64,000 nucleotides of DNA from Agromyces soli (lineage in GTDB: Bacteria; Actinomycetota; Actinomycetes; Actinomycetales; Microbacteriaceae): assembly GCF_022811605.1 (NCBI RefSeq), contig NZ_CP094533.1, positions 3,596,001 to 3,660,000 on the forward strand, written 5' to 3'. Below are positions 20,629 to 29,812 of this stretch, piece by piece. Within the stretch, counting starts at the first letter, position 1; the number at the start of each line of letters is the position of its first letter. A program made the translations under genes and the position numbers. The notes under the pieces are model-generated. The model saw only the letters and a program-made list of their open reading frames with translations, was not told where the DNA came from and did no database searches.

Positions 20629-21578
20629 GAGTCCGGCTCCAGGCGCTCGATCGCCGCGCTCGCCCGGCCGAGCCCCGCGAGGGACATGTGGTTCGGGCGC
20701 GGCCGGGTGCGGGTGCCGTCGCGGTACCCGCGCCGCCAACCGTCGCGGAGGACGGCGCGGTCGCTCGAGCGGACGAAGGTGCGGAGCCACCGCCGCACGC
20801 TCGACGCCCCGTAGACGGCCTTCTCGAACGGGGAGAGGCTGGCCGAGCGGCGCAGCATCCACAGCTTGTTGCGCACCTCGTAGTAGAAGCGGGGCCCCGG
20901 ATCGGCGTCCGAGGCGCCGAGCACCTTGGTCTTGTGCACGACCACCGACGCCGGCACGTGCAGGCCGCGCCGCCCGCGGAGGGCGCGCGTCGAGTACTCG
21001 AAGTCGTCGTTCCAGATGAAGTAGTCCGCGATGGGCAGGCCGATCGCGCGGACGACGTCGGCGCGGACGAGCATCGACACGAAGGAGGTGCTGCGGATGG
21101 CGAGACCGCCGCGCTCCGCCGCGGCGCGTCGCTCGGCGCCGCCCGCGAAGGGGTTCTGCCGCGGCGTGTTCATCGGGTGGTCGGTGCCGTCCGTCCAGAC
21201 GACGCGCGAGCCCGCGATGACGTAGTCCGAGCCGTCGACCGCGGCGAGGAGGTGCCGGAGGGCGCTCGGCGTCGGGACCGTGTCGTCGTCCATGAGCCAG
21301 AGCCAGTCGGGCGCGTGCTCGTCGAGCGCCACCGCCATTCCCGCGGCGAAGCCGCCGGCGCCGCCGGTGTTGCGCTCGAGCCGCACGAGATCGACGAGCT
21401 CGCCGTGCGCCAGCGCCACGGCCGCGGAGTCGTCGTCGGAGGCGTTGTCGACGACGACGACCTTCGCGAGCGGGGTCTCCTGGGCCGACAGCGCCTCGAG
21501 GACCTCCAGGAGCAGGTCTCGACGGTTGTAGGCGACGACGACGGCGACGACGCGCGGCGGCGCACTGGATACGGTCAT
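20625..21578 (-). CDS. GT2 glycosyltransferase, galactofuranosyltransferase-like
   Basis: A 317-residue GT2 enzyme. 'VVAVVVAYNRRDLLLEVLEA', 'VVVDNASDDDS', 'NTGGAGGFAAGM' and 'WLWLMDDDTVP' are in order as in GlfT1-type galactofuranosyltransferases and related rhamnosyl enzymes, and 'FIWNDDFEYSTRA' is the catalytic-base region. With a UDP-galactopyranose mutase gene 10 kb away, use of UDP-galactofuranose is plausible but not proven. It is the first of a two-gene minus-strand unit with the overlapping GT2. The 147-bp gap to the divergent glycosyltransferase holds promoter-like boxes in both directions. Confidence 0.82.
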   Translation of the reverse strand: MTVSSAPPRVVAVVVAYNRRDLLLEVLEALSAQETPLAKVVVVDNASDDDSAAVALAHGELVDLVRLERNTGGAGGFAAGMAVALDEHAPDWLWLMDDDTVPTPSALRHLLAAVDGSDYVIAGSRVVWTDGTDHPMNTPRQNPFAGGAERRAAAERGGLAIRSTSFVSMLVRADVVRAIGLPIADYFIWNDDFEYSTRALRGRRGLHVPASVVVHKTKVLGASDADPGPRFYYEVRNKLWMLRRSASLSPFEKAVYGASSVRRWLRTFVRSSDRAVLRDGWRRGYRDGTRTRPRPNHMSLAGLGRASAAIERLEPDS

Positions 21579-21725
21579 GTGTCGGGGTCTCGCTCTCGGT
21601 CCTGTCTATTCTGCCCGACGACGCGCGGCGGGCCGCGCCGGGCCCGGCGGACGCACGCCGGATTCGCAGTCTGGGACCGGTAGATTCGTACGAGCGCCAG
21701 GAGGGCGCCGCGAGGAGGAAGCCGG

Positions 21726-22868
21726 ATGCCGATCACGCTGCGCGTCGTCGTCGATCAGCTCGTCGCTCCCGTGCCGGGCGCGCTCGGGCGGTACACGGAG
21801 GAGCTCGGCCGGGCCATCATCCGCACCGCGCCGGAAGGCTGTGCGGTGGAGGGCATCGTCTCCTCCTCGCCCGAGGCCGACTACGCGCGCCTGCTCGAGA
21901 CGCTGCCGGGGCTCGCGGACCTCTACAAGACCAGCCTCGCTCGGCGCGAGCTCGCGGCCGCGTGGCAACTCGGGCTGACGACATCCCCGGGCGGCGGCAT
22001 GATCCACGCCCCCGGGCTGTTCGCGCCGCTTCGCAAGCACGAGCGCGGCACCGGCGATCAGACCGTCGTCACCGTCCACGATGTGCTGGCCTGGACGAAC
22101 CCCGAAGCGCTGAGCTCGACGACGGTCGCCTGGCAGAAGGGCATGCTGAAGCGGGCGCGCAAGCACGCCGACGCGGTCGTCGTGCCGACGCACGCGCTCG
22201 CCGATCGGCTCTCGATGATCGTCGACTTCGGCGATCGGCTGCGCGTCATCGGCACCGCCCCGCGCACCGGCCTCGTGCTCGGGCCCGACGCCGAGGCGCG
22301 CGCCGAGCGGCTCGGGCTGCCCGCGGAGTACCTGCTCGTCCAGGGCACCCTCGAGCCCCGGAAGGGCCTCGTCGACGTGCTCGCCGCCCTCGGCCGCACC
22401 GGGGTCCCGGAGCTCCCGCTCGTCGTGCTCGGCCCGGAGAGCTGGGGCGACCAGCATCTCGTGACCGTCGCGGAGGAGCACGGCCTCGCGGCCGGGCGGC
22501 TGCACCGCCTCGACGAGCTCGACGCCGCCGATCTCGCGGTGGTGATCGCCCGGGCGACGGCCGTCGTCGCCCCAGCGCACGACGAGGCGAGCGGCACCTG
22601 GCTGATCGAGGCGTTCAGCCTCGGCGTCCCGGTCATCCACTCCGACGCTCCGGCGCACCAGGAGATCGCCGCGGGGGCGGGGCTGTCCGTCGCGGTCGGC
22701 GTCGGCGGCTCGGCGGGCTTCGCCGATCGTCTCGCCGCGGCGATCACGCACGTCGCCGAGGACCGCGAGCTCGCCTCCCGCCTGGCGATCACCGCGGCCG
22801 ACCGCGCGCGGGCGTTCAGCTGGCAGGACGCCGGCGAGCGGGTCTGGCAGCTGCACGCGGACCTCTGA
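21726..22868 (+). CDS. Glycosyltransferase family 4 (mannosyltransferase-like)
   Basis: A 380-residue GT-B enzyme read away from the GT2 pair. The ATG has a strong GAGGAGGAA ribosome site 5 bases upstream and a TAGATT -10 box at 21681-21686. 'VVTVHDVLAWTNPEALSS' is the acceptor motif, 'YLLVQGTLEPRKGLVDVLAAL' opens the donor lobe, and 'DEASGTWLIEAFSLGVPVIHS' holds the E-x7-E pair. This set is typical of GT4 mannosyl- and glucosyltransferases. It faces the LCP gene, and the gap between them contains a 16-bp direct repeat. Confidence 0.84.
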   Translation: MPITLRVVVDQLVAPVPGALGRYTEELGRAIIRTAPEGCAVEGIVSSSPEADYARLLETLPGLADLYKTSLARRELAAAWQLGLTTSPGGGMIHAPGLFAPLRKHERGTGDQTVVTVHDVLAWTNPEALSSTTVAWQKGMLKRARKHADAVVVPTHALADRLSMIVDFGDRLRVIGTAPRTGLVLGPDAEARAERLGLPAEYLLVQGTLEPRKGLVDVLAALGRTGVPELPLVVLGPESWGDQHLVTVAEEHGLAAGRLHRLDELDAADLAVVIARATAVVAPAHDEASGTWLIEAFSLGVPVIHSDAPAHQEIAAGAGLSVAVGVGGSAGFADRLAAAITHVAEDRELASRLAITAADRARAFSWQDAGERVWQLHADL

Positions 22869-22886
22869 GCCGACGGCGCGAGCACG

Positions 22887-22919
22887 CCGCCCGCGCGATC
22901 ACCCCGCCCGCGCGATCAC
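22887..22919. repeat. 16-bp direct repeat in a convergent gap
   Basis: CCGCCCGCGCGATCAC occurs twice (22887-22902 and 22904-22919), separated by one base, between the facing glycosyltransferase and LCP genes. It looks like a slippage duplication; no function is apparent. Confidence 0.6.
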
Positions 22920-22947
22920 GCCAGCCGCGACCGCGCCGCCGGCGGAG

Positions 22948-24330
22948 CTACTCCGTCGGCTCCGCCGTCGGGTCCGGGCTCGGCGGGAACAGCGCCTCGC
23001 CGATCATGGCGCGGATCTGCTCGTAGTCGGGGTCCGTCGGGTCGACGCCGTTGTCCGGCACCAGCTCGAGCTGGCCGATCGGCAGCTCCTTCGTCTTCAT
23101 CGCGAGATTGGCGAAGTAGCCGAGCATGGACTGCGGGATGTCGGTCTTCACCGTGTCGGCACCGGCGGAGGCGACGTCCTGGAACTTCGCGAGCACGTTG
23201 CCCGGGGTGAACTGGTGCAGGATCGCCTCCTGCAGCACGCGCTGGCGGGCCATCCGCTCGTAGTCGCCGCCGGCCACGCCATACCGCGCGCGCCCGTACC
23301 AGAGCGCGTGATAGCCGTCGAGGTGCTGCTGGCCCGGCTCGATCCAGCCGTCGACGCCGTCGTTGTCCTCGTCGCCGCCGATGGGGATGCGGGTCTCGAC
23401 GTTGATGTCGACGCCGCCGAGCGCGTTGATGAGCTGCTCGAAGCCCTGCATGTCGATGAGCACGTAGTACTGGATGTCGAGGCCGGTCACCCCTTCGGCG
23501 GCGTCGCGCATGCCCTCGATGCCCGGCTCGCTGCCGCGCGAGACCGCGTCGGGGTACATCTCGGGGCTCTTCAGCTCGACCTCGGTGTAGATCGAGTTCA
23601 GCAGGCAGACGTCGACCTCGCAGCCGTCGATCGCGCCGTAGCCGTCGGGGTAGACCTGCGCGAGCGGGGAATCCTCGGGGAACGGCACGTCCTCGAGGTC
23701 GCGGGGCAGGCCGATGATGACGGCCTGGCCGGTGTCGGCGTCGATCGAGACGACCGACATGCTGTCGGGGCGCAGGCCCTCGCGGTCGGGGCCGGAGTCT
23801 CCGCCGAGCAGCAGGATGTTGTACCGGCCGTTCTCGTCCGGCGGCTCGGTGGGGCCGGCGATGAACACGGAGTTCAGGAAGCCGCTCGCGGTGAAGGCGA
23901 GGTAGGCGCCGTACGAGGCGCCGCCCGAGAGCACGACCATGAGCACGGTGGTGAGGCCGGCGATCCAGGCGCGAGCCGAGGGCGCGGTCTTCACGAGCCG
24001 GACGATGCGCAGCGTGTCGAAGGTCAGGATGACCCAGAGCACCGCGTAGAAGACGAGCACCGCCGCGATGATCCAGAGCGACCACGACATCGAGACCGCG
24101 CTGAAGACGGCGGTCGGCCAGAGGAGCCACGACACGACCGCCGCGATGAGCAGCAGCCAGAGCACGAGCGTGGCGCCGAGGCCGAAACGGCCGAGCCGCC
24201 GGTTGCCGGCGAGCACCTGCGGCGAGCCGGGGATCAGGAAGTTGAGCGCGACGAGCCACCAGCCGCGCTTCGTCATCAGCGGGCGCGACGCGAGGTCGGG
24301 GTACCTGATCGGGCTGGCGGCGAGGCTCAT
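22948..24330 (-). CDS. LytR-CpsA-Psr (LCP) family protein
   Basis: A 460-residue membrane protein. Four hydrophobic segments fill residues 20-155, more than the single anchor usual for the family. The LCP domain follows, with '[10 protein letters not shown]', '[11 protein letters not shown]' and '[11 protein letters not shown]' supplying the conserved Asp and Arg that bind the polyprenyl pyrophosphate, and '[20 protein letters not shown]' near the end. LCP enzymes move glycan from a lipid carrier to peptidoglycan on the outer face of the membrane. The C-terminus is a Pro/Glu tail. Its ATG overlaps the purE stop (ATGA), so a wall enzyme is coupled to a purine gene, probably by position only. 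Confidence 0.92.
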   Translation of the reverse strand: MSLAASPIRYPDLASRPLMTKRGWWLVALNFLIPGSPQVLAGNRRLGRFGLGATLVLWLLLIAAVVSWLLWPTAVFSAVSMSWSLWIIAAVLVFYAVLWVILTFDTLRIVRLVKTAPSARAWIAGLTTVLMVVLSGGASYGAYLAFTASGFLNSVFIAGPTEPPDENGRYNILLLGGDSGPDREGLRPDSMSVVSIDADTGQAVIIGLPRDLEDVPFPEDSPLAQVYPDGYGAIDGCEVDVCLLNSIYTEVELKSPEMYPDAVSRGSEPGIEGMRDAAEGVTGLDIQYYVLIDMQGFEQLINALGGVDINVETRIPIGGDEDNDGVDGWIEPGQQHLDGYHALWYGRARYGVAGGDYERMARQRVLQEAILHQFTPGNVLAKFQDVASAGADTVKTDIPQSMLGYFANLAMKTKELPIGQLELVPDNGVDPTDPDYEQIRAMIGEALFPPSPDPTAEPTE

Positions 24331-24833
24331 CGGGACTGCTTCAGCCGCTCGTTCTTCTCCTCGACGAGCTCGGCGAGCGCCGTCGCGTAGGCGGCGAGCG
24401 CCTCGCTCAGCGCCGGGTCGGCGGTCGCGAGGATCTTGGCCGCGATCAGGCCGGCGTTCTTCGCTCCGCCGATCGAGACCGTGGCCACCGGCACGCCGGC
24501 CGGCATCTGGACGATGGAGAGCAGCGAGTCGAGTCCGTCGAGTCGGGACAGCGGCACCGGGACGCCGACGACGGGCAGCGTCGTGACGGAGGCGAGCATG
24601 CCGGGCAGATGCGCGGCGCCGCCGGCTCCGGCGATGATGACCTTGAGCCCTCGGCCCGCGGCCTGCTTGCCGTAGGCGATCATCTTCTCCGGTGTGCGGT
24701 GGGCCGAGACGACCTCGACCTCGTGCGGGATGCCGAACTCGTCGAGCAGCTCCGACGCCTCGCGCATGACGTTCCAATCGGAGTCGGAACCCATGACGAC
24801 GCCGACGAGCGGTGCAGGGGAGGTCTCAGTCAC
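24327..24833 (-). CDS. purE: N5-carboxyaminoimidazole ribonucleotide mutase PurE
   Basis: A 168-residue class I PurE. '[17 protein letters not shown]', '[12 protein letters not shown]' (with the catalytic His of SAHRTP) and '[16 protein letters not shown]' are all intact. It moves the carboxyl group from N5-CAIR to C4 in purine synthesis, after PurK. It starts at GTG, with TACACT (24841-24846) 7 bases upstream and no ribosome site, the leaderless arrangement. PurK lies upstream on the same strand, but an acyltransferase gene separates the two. Confidence 0.96.
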   Translation of the reverse strand: MTETSPAPLVGVVMGSDSDWNVMREASELLDEFGIPHEVEVVSAHRTPEKMIAYGKQAAGRGLKVIIAGAGGAAHLPGMLASVTTLPVVGVPVPLSRLDGLDSLLSIVQMPAGVPVATVSIGGAKNAGLIAAKILATADPALSEALAAYATALAELVEEKNERLKQSR

Positions 24834-24840
24834 TCGAACG

Positions 24841-24846
24841 AGTGTA
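24841..24846 (-). promoter_or_regulatory. -10 box (TACACT) of leaderless purE
   Basis: TACACT on the minus strand, followed by 7 bases and the GTG start of purE. It lies in the 52-bp gap after the acyltransferase gene. Confidence 0.55.
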
Positions 24847-24885
24847 GGGGCGAGGACTGGGAGATGCCCGCAACGACGCCGCGCG

Positions 24886-26133
24886 TCAGCCCTGGGTCCG
24901 CGGCCCGAGGCTCGCGGTCAGCGCCGACGCCCGGCGCCCCACCCAGCCCGATGCACGGTGCGACGGCGCCTCCACGATCCGGTAGAAGACCGTGCCGACG
25001 AGCAGGGAGAGCGGGATGCCGAGCGCCATGATCCAGTGCGCGGGCAGCTCCGGCAGGGCGAAGCGCAGCGCCACGAGCACCGGGACGTGCACGAGGTACA
25101 GGCTGAACGAGATCCGGGCGAGGAACTGCACCGGGCGGGAGCCGAGCGGTCGGGCCGCCCCGCGCGAGCCGAGGCAGCAGAACACGAGCAGGACGGCGCC
25201 CACCACGACGACGACCTTCAGCAGCGCGGCGATCGGGGCGATCGAGCCGAAGGCGCCGAGCTCCCACCGCAGGACCAGCAGCACGAGCCCGAGGGCGAAC
25301 AGGCCGGCCCAGGCGAGCGGCGCCCAGCGGGAGCGGTTGATCGTCGCCGACGCCCGTTCGAGCAGTTCGAGCTTCGCCGCGAGCAGCACGCCGACGAGGA
25401 AGACGGGCAGGTACTCGAGCGCCCCGGTGCCCGTCTCCGAGCCGATCCAGACGCCCGCGAGGGCTGCGACGAGCCCGAGCGGCCACCAGCGCCGCAGCGC
25501 GAGCGCGAGCACCACGAAGACCGGCAGCGTGACGGAGAAGATCATCTCCCACTGGATCGACCACAGCGGGTTGTCCAGATCGTAGGAGCCGTTGAAGAGG
25601 TTCAGCGCGTTCAGCACGAGATGCCAGTCGAGCTCCTTCGCGGTGCGCTCCTCGACCCACGGCGAGAACCGCTCGACCGAGGGCCTCGGGACGACGGCGA
25701 GGAGGAACGCGGAGAAGGCGACGGCGCCCGCGACGGGCAGCCCGAGTCGCACGACCCGCCGTGGGAAGTACGACACCCAGTCGAAGCCGCCGCGCAGCAC
25801 GGGCAGCGCGAGCACGAAGCCGCTCAGCACGAAGAACACGGTGACCGCCTCGTGGCCGGCGTTCGTGAGCTTGAGCGGACTGTACGTCAGCCACCAGAGG
25901 GCGGTGCCGCGCTCGGGCGCCGAGCCGCCCTCGACGTAGAGGGAGGAGATCGAGGGATTCAGGAGCAGTGCGTGGTGGACGAGCACGACGAGCGCCGCGA
26001 GCCCCCGCAACCCGTCGAGGGCGAGGAAACGGCCGCGTCCCGTCGCGGCTCCCCCGGCGCGCCCCGCGGGCGCGACCGATCGAGCCGACGACAGCGCCGT
26101 CGAATCCAGCGATGCGGTCACCGCGCCGGACAT
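24886..26133 (-). CDS. OafA/YrhL-like membrane acyltransferase (acyltransferase family 3)
   Basis: A 415-residue integral membrane protein with about ten hydrophobic helices. '[23 protein letters not shown]' holds the conserved Arg and the His pair of acyltransferase-3 proteins, and '[20 protein letters not shown]' is the second family motif. These enzymes O-acylate polysaccharides or antibiotics at the membrane. It starts one base inside the purK stop (TGATG), so it is translated with purK. Given the nearby glycan locus, it may acetylate the surface polymer. Confidence 0.88.
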   Translation of the reverse strand: MSGAVTASLDSTALSSARSVAPAGRAGGAATGRGRFLALDGLRGLAALVVLVHHALLLNPSISSLYVEGGSAPERGTALWWLTYSPLKLTNAGHEAVTVFFVLSGFVLALPVLRGGFDWVSYFPRRVVRLGLPVAGAVAFSAFLLAVVPRPSVERFSPWVEERTAKELDWHLVLNALNLFNGSYDLDNPLWSIQWEMIFSVTLPVFVVLALALRRWWPLGLVAALAGVWIGSETGTGALEYLPVFLVGVLLAAKLELLERASATINRSRWAPLAWAGLFALGLVLLVLRWELGAFGSIAPIAALLKVVVVVGAVLLVFCCLGSRGAARPLGSRPVQFLARISFSLYLVHVPVLVALRFALPELPAHWIMALGIPLSLLVGTVFYRIVEAPSHRASGWVGRRASALTASLGPRTQG

Positions 26134-27263
26134 CAGTCCTGGAACACCGCCGCGGCGGCTCGGGCCTGGTAGACCACGTCGTCGAGATCGGCCCCCACCG
26201 CGGTCACGTGCCCGATCTTGCGGCCGGGCCTCGGGGCCTTGCCGTAGTTGTGCACCTTCACCGTGGGGTGCCCGGCGAGCGCCTCGGGGTAGCGGTCGGC
26301 GAGCGAGCCCTCGGCGGGACCGCCGAGGATGTTCACCATGACGGACCAGTCGTCGTGGGTGCCGGTGCCGCCGAGCGGCAGGTCGAGCACGGCGCGGAGG
26401 TGCTGCTCGAACTGGCCCGTGGTCGCACCGTCCATCGACCAGTGGCCGCTGTTGTGCGGGCGCATGGCGAGCTCGTTCACGAGCACCCGGTCGTCGCGCG
26501 TCTCGAACAGCTCGACCGCGAGCACGCCCGTCACGCCGAGCCCCTCGGCGATCGCGATGGCCACGTCGGCGGCCACGTCCGCGACGCGCCCAGCCGAGCG
26601 CGGAGCCGGCGCGATGACCTCGCTGCAGACACCGCCGACCTGGACGGTCTCGACGACGGGCCACGCGGCGAGCTCGCCCGAGGGGCGTCGGGCCACGAGT
26701 TGCGCGAGCTCGCGGCGGAACTCGACGAGCTCCTCGACGAGCAGGGCGCCGGGGCGGCCGTCCTCGGCGAGCGCGGCGAACCACTCCGCGACCTCGGCCG
26801 AGCCGTGCACGACACGGACGCCTTTGCCGTCGTAGCCGCCGCGCGGCGTCTTCACGACGGCGGCGCCGCCGTGCGCCTCGATGAACCGGTCGAGCTCCTC
26901 GGCGGTCTCGACGCGCGCCCAGTCGGGTACCGGCAGGCCGAGCTCGGAGAGGCGCTCGCGCATGAGCAGCTTGTCCTGCGCGAACCGGAGCGCGTCGGGT
27001 CCCGGGTGCACGGGGACGCCGGCGTCGACGAGGGCGTGCAGCACGTCCTGCGGGACGTGCTCGTGATCGAAGGTGATGACGTCGACGTCGCGCGCGAAGG
27101 CCAGCACGGTCTCGGCGTCCAGGTAGTCGCCCACCGCGGTCGCAGCGAGCTCGGCGGCCATCCCCTCCGCCTCGGCCAGTACCCGGAGCTCGACGCCGAG
27201 CTCGATCGCCGCAGGGATCATCATCCTCGCGAGCTGCCCGCCACCGATCACTCCGACCCGCAC
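26133..27263 (-). CDS. purK: 5-(carboxyamino)imidazole ribonucleotide synthase PurK
   Basis: A 376-residue ATP-grasp enzyme that carboxylates AIR with ATP and bicarbonate. The start is placed at the GTG at 27263 because GGAAGGAG lies 8 bases before it and the protein then opens 'VRVGVIGGGQLARMM' exactly as the family does; the ATG at 27290 has no spacing for a ribosome site. 'AVVKTPRGGYDGKGVRVV' is the ATP-grasp loop and 'VNELAMRPHNSGHWSMDG' the metal-binding motif. It leads the purK-acyltransferase pair, with purE just downstream. Confidence 0.95.
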   Translation of the reverse strand: MRVGVIGGGQLARMMIPAAIELGVELRVLAEAEGMAAELAATAVGDYLDAETVLAFARDVDVITFDHEHVPQDVLHALVDAGVPVHPGPDALRFAQDKLLMRERLSELGLPVPDWARVETAEELDRFIEAHGGAAVVKTPRGGYDGKGVRVVHGSAEVAEWFAALAEDGRPGALLVEELVEFRRELAQLVARRPSGELAAWPVVETVQVGGVCSEVIAPAPRSAGRVADVAADVAIAIAEGLGVTGVLAVELFETRDDRVLVNELAMRPHNSGHWSMDGATTGQFEQHLRAVLDLPLGGTGTHDDWSVMVNILGGPAEGSLADRYPEALAGHPTVKVHNYGKAPRPGRKIGHVTAVGADLDDVVYQARAAAAVFQD

Positions 27264-27343
27264 CCGACCGACTCCTTCCACGTTCGACATCCTTTCGATT
27301 CGACCCCGCTCAGCTGGGAGCGGACTGTGAGCCGCGTGAGCGT

Positions 27344-28201
27344 TCATCGCAGCCCTCTCCCCTTCGCCAGCTCGGCGACGAAGCGTCCCTCGCCGCCGTC
27401 GAGCGCATCGACCGCCGCGCGCAGCGCCGCGAGGTACTCGACGTCGCCCGCATCGGTCCAGGCACCGCGCAGGGGCAGTTCCGCCGACGGGCGGACGCCG
27501 GTGACCTCGGCGCCGAGATCGGAGTAGGCGCGGCGCACCGCGGCGTCCTCGTGCACGCGGCGCTGCTGCCAGTCCGCGGTCGCCGTGAGCTGCCCGCGGT
27601 GGTGCCGGTAGCTGGCGAGCGGGGCTGCGCTGCGCACGATGCGCGCGCCCTCGGCGGCGAGCGTGGTCCACAGCACGTAGTCCTCGGTCGGGACGTCCTG
27701 GTAGCTCTGCTCGCCGTGCAGCGCGCTCCGTCTGGCGAACATGGTCGAATGCCCGAGCGGGTTCGACAGCAGCAGGGAGACGCGGACGGCCTGCGGGCCG
27801 AGACGGCCTCGGGAGAGCCAGCGCGGATACCGGTAGCGTCCGCCGAAGTGGAGGAGGGTGCCGAAGGCGACGTCCGCGCCGCGCTCGATCTCCCGCCGCT
27901 GCAGCGCGAATCGGAACGGATGGCACAGGTCGTCGGCGTCGATGCGGGCGACGTACTCGCTGTCCGTCGCGCCGAGGAGGCGGTTCATGCCGCGGGCGGG
28001 GCCGAGCTGGCTGTCGCCCACGATCACCCGGACCCGCCGGTCGGAGAAGGACGCCGCGACGGCGGCGGTGGCATCCTCGCTGGCGTCGTCGTAGACGACG
28101 ATCTCCGCATCCCGCGGCAGGGCGATGAGCGTCGTCCTGATCGTCGACGCGAGGTGGGCGCTGGCGTTCCAGGCGGGGATGAGCACGCTGAGTCGCGGCA
28201 C
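27344..28201 (-). CDS. GT2 glycosyltransferase
   Basis: A 285-residue GT-A enzyme when started at the GTG at 28201, which has GGAGG 4 bases upstream; the ATG at 28252 would add 17 residues before the conserved opening 'RLSVLIPAWNAS'. 'IVVYDDASEDAT' is the nucleotide-binding acidic motif, 'YVARIDADDLCHPFRF' the DXD site and 'VPTEDYVLWTTLAAEGA' the ED motif. It probably extends a surface glycan. It lies 80 bp before purK, so the two may share transcription. Confidence 0.83.
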   Translation of the reverse strand: MPRLSVLIPAWNASAHLASTIRTTLIALPRDAEIVVYDDASEDATAAVAASFSDRRVRVIVGDSQLGPARGMNRLLGATDSEYVARIDADDLCHPFRFALQRREIERGADVAFGTLLHFGGRYRYPRWLSRGRLGPQAVRVSLLLSNPLGHSTMFARRSALHGEQSYQDVPTEDYVLWTTLAAEGARIVRSAAPLASYRHHRGQLTATADWQQRRVHEDAAVRRAYSDLGAEVTGVRPSAELPLRGAWTDAGDVEYLAALRAAVDALDGGEGRFVAELAKGRGLR

Positions 28202-28290
28202 GAGGCCTCCGTGCGGCCGACGGCCGCGCTCGATGTGGCGCCCGGCGGTCACCGGGCGGATGCCCCCAGTCTACGGGCGGCGCCTGCGGC

Positions 28291-28296
28291 TAGGAT
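28291..28296 (+). promoter_or_regulatory. -10 box (TAGGAT) of leaderless gtrA-like gene
   Basis: TAGGAT followed by 7 bases and the GTG at 28304. The alternative ATG at 28295 overlaps the box itself, which makes the GTG the better start. Confidence 0.5.
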
Positions 28297-28303
28297 GTGC
28301 CGG

Positions 28304-28894
28304 GTGACGACGCGCGACCTCCCGGCGGGAGCGGCGACCGGCTCGCGGGCCGGCGATCTCGCACGCCGGCTGTGGCGCGGGGTGGTGGCGTACGCGCTGA
28401 AGTTCGGCGTCGTCGGCCTGATCGGCCTCGCGATCGACGTCGCGCTGTTCAACGCGCTGCGGCTCGGCGCGTTCGGAGCGGACGGCTGGGCGCAGTCCGC
28501 CCTCGGCGCGAAGACGATCTCCACGAGCGTCGCGATCGTGTTCAACTGGCTGGGCAACCGCTACTGGACCTTCCGCAGCCACCGCAGGAAGAACTACCTG
28601 CGGGAGTTCGCCGAGTACGTCATCGTCTCGCTCGGCGGGATGGCGATCGCGCTCGGCTGCCTCTGGATCAGTCACCACGCCCTCGGCCTCACGAGCCTCG
28701 TGGCCGACAACATCGCCTCGAACGTCATCGGCCTTGGCCTCGGCACGCTGTTCCGCTTCGTGCTCTACCGCTACTGGGTGTACGGGCATCACCGCGCGGA
28801 CGGACTGTCGCAGCTCGCCCGCGCGGAGGAGGCGCAGCGCGCGCTCTTCGAGGAGCCGGCTCAGTCCTCGGCGGGCAGGAACCAGGGCGGGTAG
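28304..28894 (+). CDS. GtrA-like membrane protein
   Basis: A 196-residue protein with four transmembrane helices, as usual for the GtrA family. 'KFGVVGLIGLAIDVALFNAL' is the conserved first helix, 'SVAIVFNWLGNRYWTF' the central motif, and 'FRFVLYRYWVYG' ends the fourth helix. GtrA proteins are thought to carry polyprenyl-phosphate sugars across the membrane. The leaderless GTG is preferred to the ATG 9 bases earlier. The 3' end overlaps the facing DarT-like gene by 34 bp. Confidence 0.87.
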   Translation: MTTRDLPAGAATGSRAGDLARRLWRGVVAYALKFGVVGLIGLAIDVALFNALRLGAFGADGWAQSALGAKTISTSVAIVFNWLGNRYWTFRSHRRKNYLREFAEYVIVSLGGMAIALGCLWISHHALGLTSLVADNIASNVIGLGLGTLFRFVLYRYWVYGHHRADGLSQLARAEEAQRALFEEPAQSSAGRNQGG

Positions 28895-29703
28895 ACCGCG
28901 ATCCGCGTCTTCGCGCCCACTGCGGAGAGCGCGGCGCGCACGCGGTCGCGGACGCGTTCGTTGCCGACGGCGATGAGCGCGATCCGCTCGAGCGGCACCT
29001 CCCCGCGCACGAGGAACTCGGCGGTGCGCAGGCGCGCGGTCTCCTGCTCGTGGGCGAGCAGCCGGAGCATCCGCTCGACCGCCGGCCAGGCGACGGCGAG
29101 CTCCGCACCGGGCAGCGCGGTGTCCACCTCGCTCACGGCGACCGCACCGTCGGCCGTGGCGGCGCCGCGCGCGGCGGCGACCGAGCTGACGAGCATGACG
29201 TGATCGGACGCTGGGCGCTCGACGGCCTCGGGGGTGAGCCGGGGGTCGGGGGTGCCCTCGCGCACCGCGTTCCAGACGAGCGCGTCGGGGGTGAGCAGGA
29301 AGGGCACGTAGTCGGCGATGACCGCATCGGTGCCGTCGACCGCCCGAGCGCGGCGGAACTCGCGCACCGCGGGAGCCGAGAGGTCGACGAGCGGCGCGGC
29401 CCCGGCCGAGTCCGGCACGAGGGCGCCGGCGCCGAGGATCCGCGCGAGGTTGTCGAGGTGCGTCACGTGGTAGATGCGCACCGCTCCGGCGTCGATGGGC
29501 GGCGCGCTGAGCGCCCCGGCACCGGTCTTCGCCCGGGGCGCCTTCGCGGCAGGCGTGCGCAGCGACGCGGCGCTCGGCCGCCGGCCGGGGACCCGGCTCG
29601 CCCGTGCCGCCGGTTCGGGCTGCTGCGCGGGCTCAGGACCCTTCGGCGGGAAGCAGATGGCGCAGAGGCCGTCGTCGAAACCGTGGATGCATTCGTCGGC
29701 CAA
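28861..29703 (-). CDS. DarT-like ssDNA thymidine ADP-ribosyltransferase with an N-terminal zinc knuckle
   Basis: A DarT (DUF4433) family protein of 280 residues from the TTG at 29703, chosen because AGAGGAAAGG lies 6 bases before it; the GTG at 29730 adds nine residues. The N-terminus is a C-x-H-x6-C-x2-C zinc-knuckle pattern ('CIHGFDDGLCAIC') followed by a Pro/Ala linker. The DarT core then has 'IYHVTHLDNLARILGAGAL' (NAD-side His), 'VREFRR' (conserved Arg), 'DYVPFLLTP', and 'RTAEFLVRGEVPLERI', whose Glu matches the catalytic Glu of DarT toxins. DarT modifies thymidine in single-stranded DNA and is normally paired with the macrodomain antitoxin DarG; no DarG lies beside it here. Confidence 0.8.
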   Translation of the reverse strand: MADECIHGFDDGLCAICFPPKGPEPAQQPEPAARASRVPGRRPSAASLRTPAAKAPRAKTGAGALSAPPIDAGAVRIYHVTHLDNLARILGAGALVPDSAGAAPLVDLSAPAVREFRRARAVDGTDAVIADYVPFLLTPDALVWNAVREGTPDPRLTPEAVERPASDHVMLVSSVAAARGAATADGAVAVSEVDTALPGAELAVAWPAVERMLRLLAHEQETARLRTAEFLVRGEVPLERIALIAVGNERVRDRVRAALSAVGAKTRIAVYPPWFLPAED

Positions 29704-29812
29704 CAGGCACCTTTCCTCTGCGTCCCGCACCGGGGGCGCGCGGGAACCGCCCGTCTACTTTACGCGTGCGCGGAGGCCTCCGCCGCCAGATGCGCCGAGG
29801 TCGGGGCCTGCG

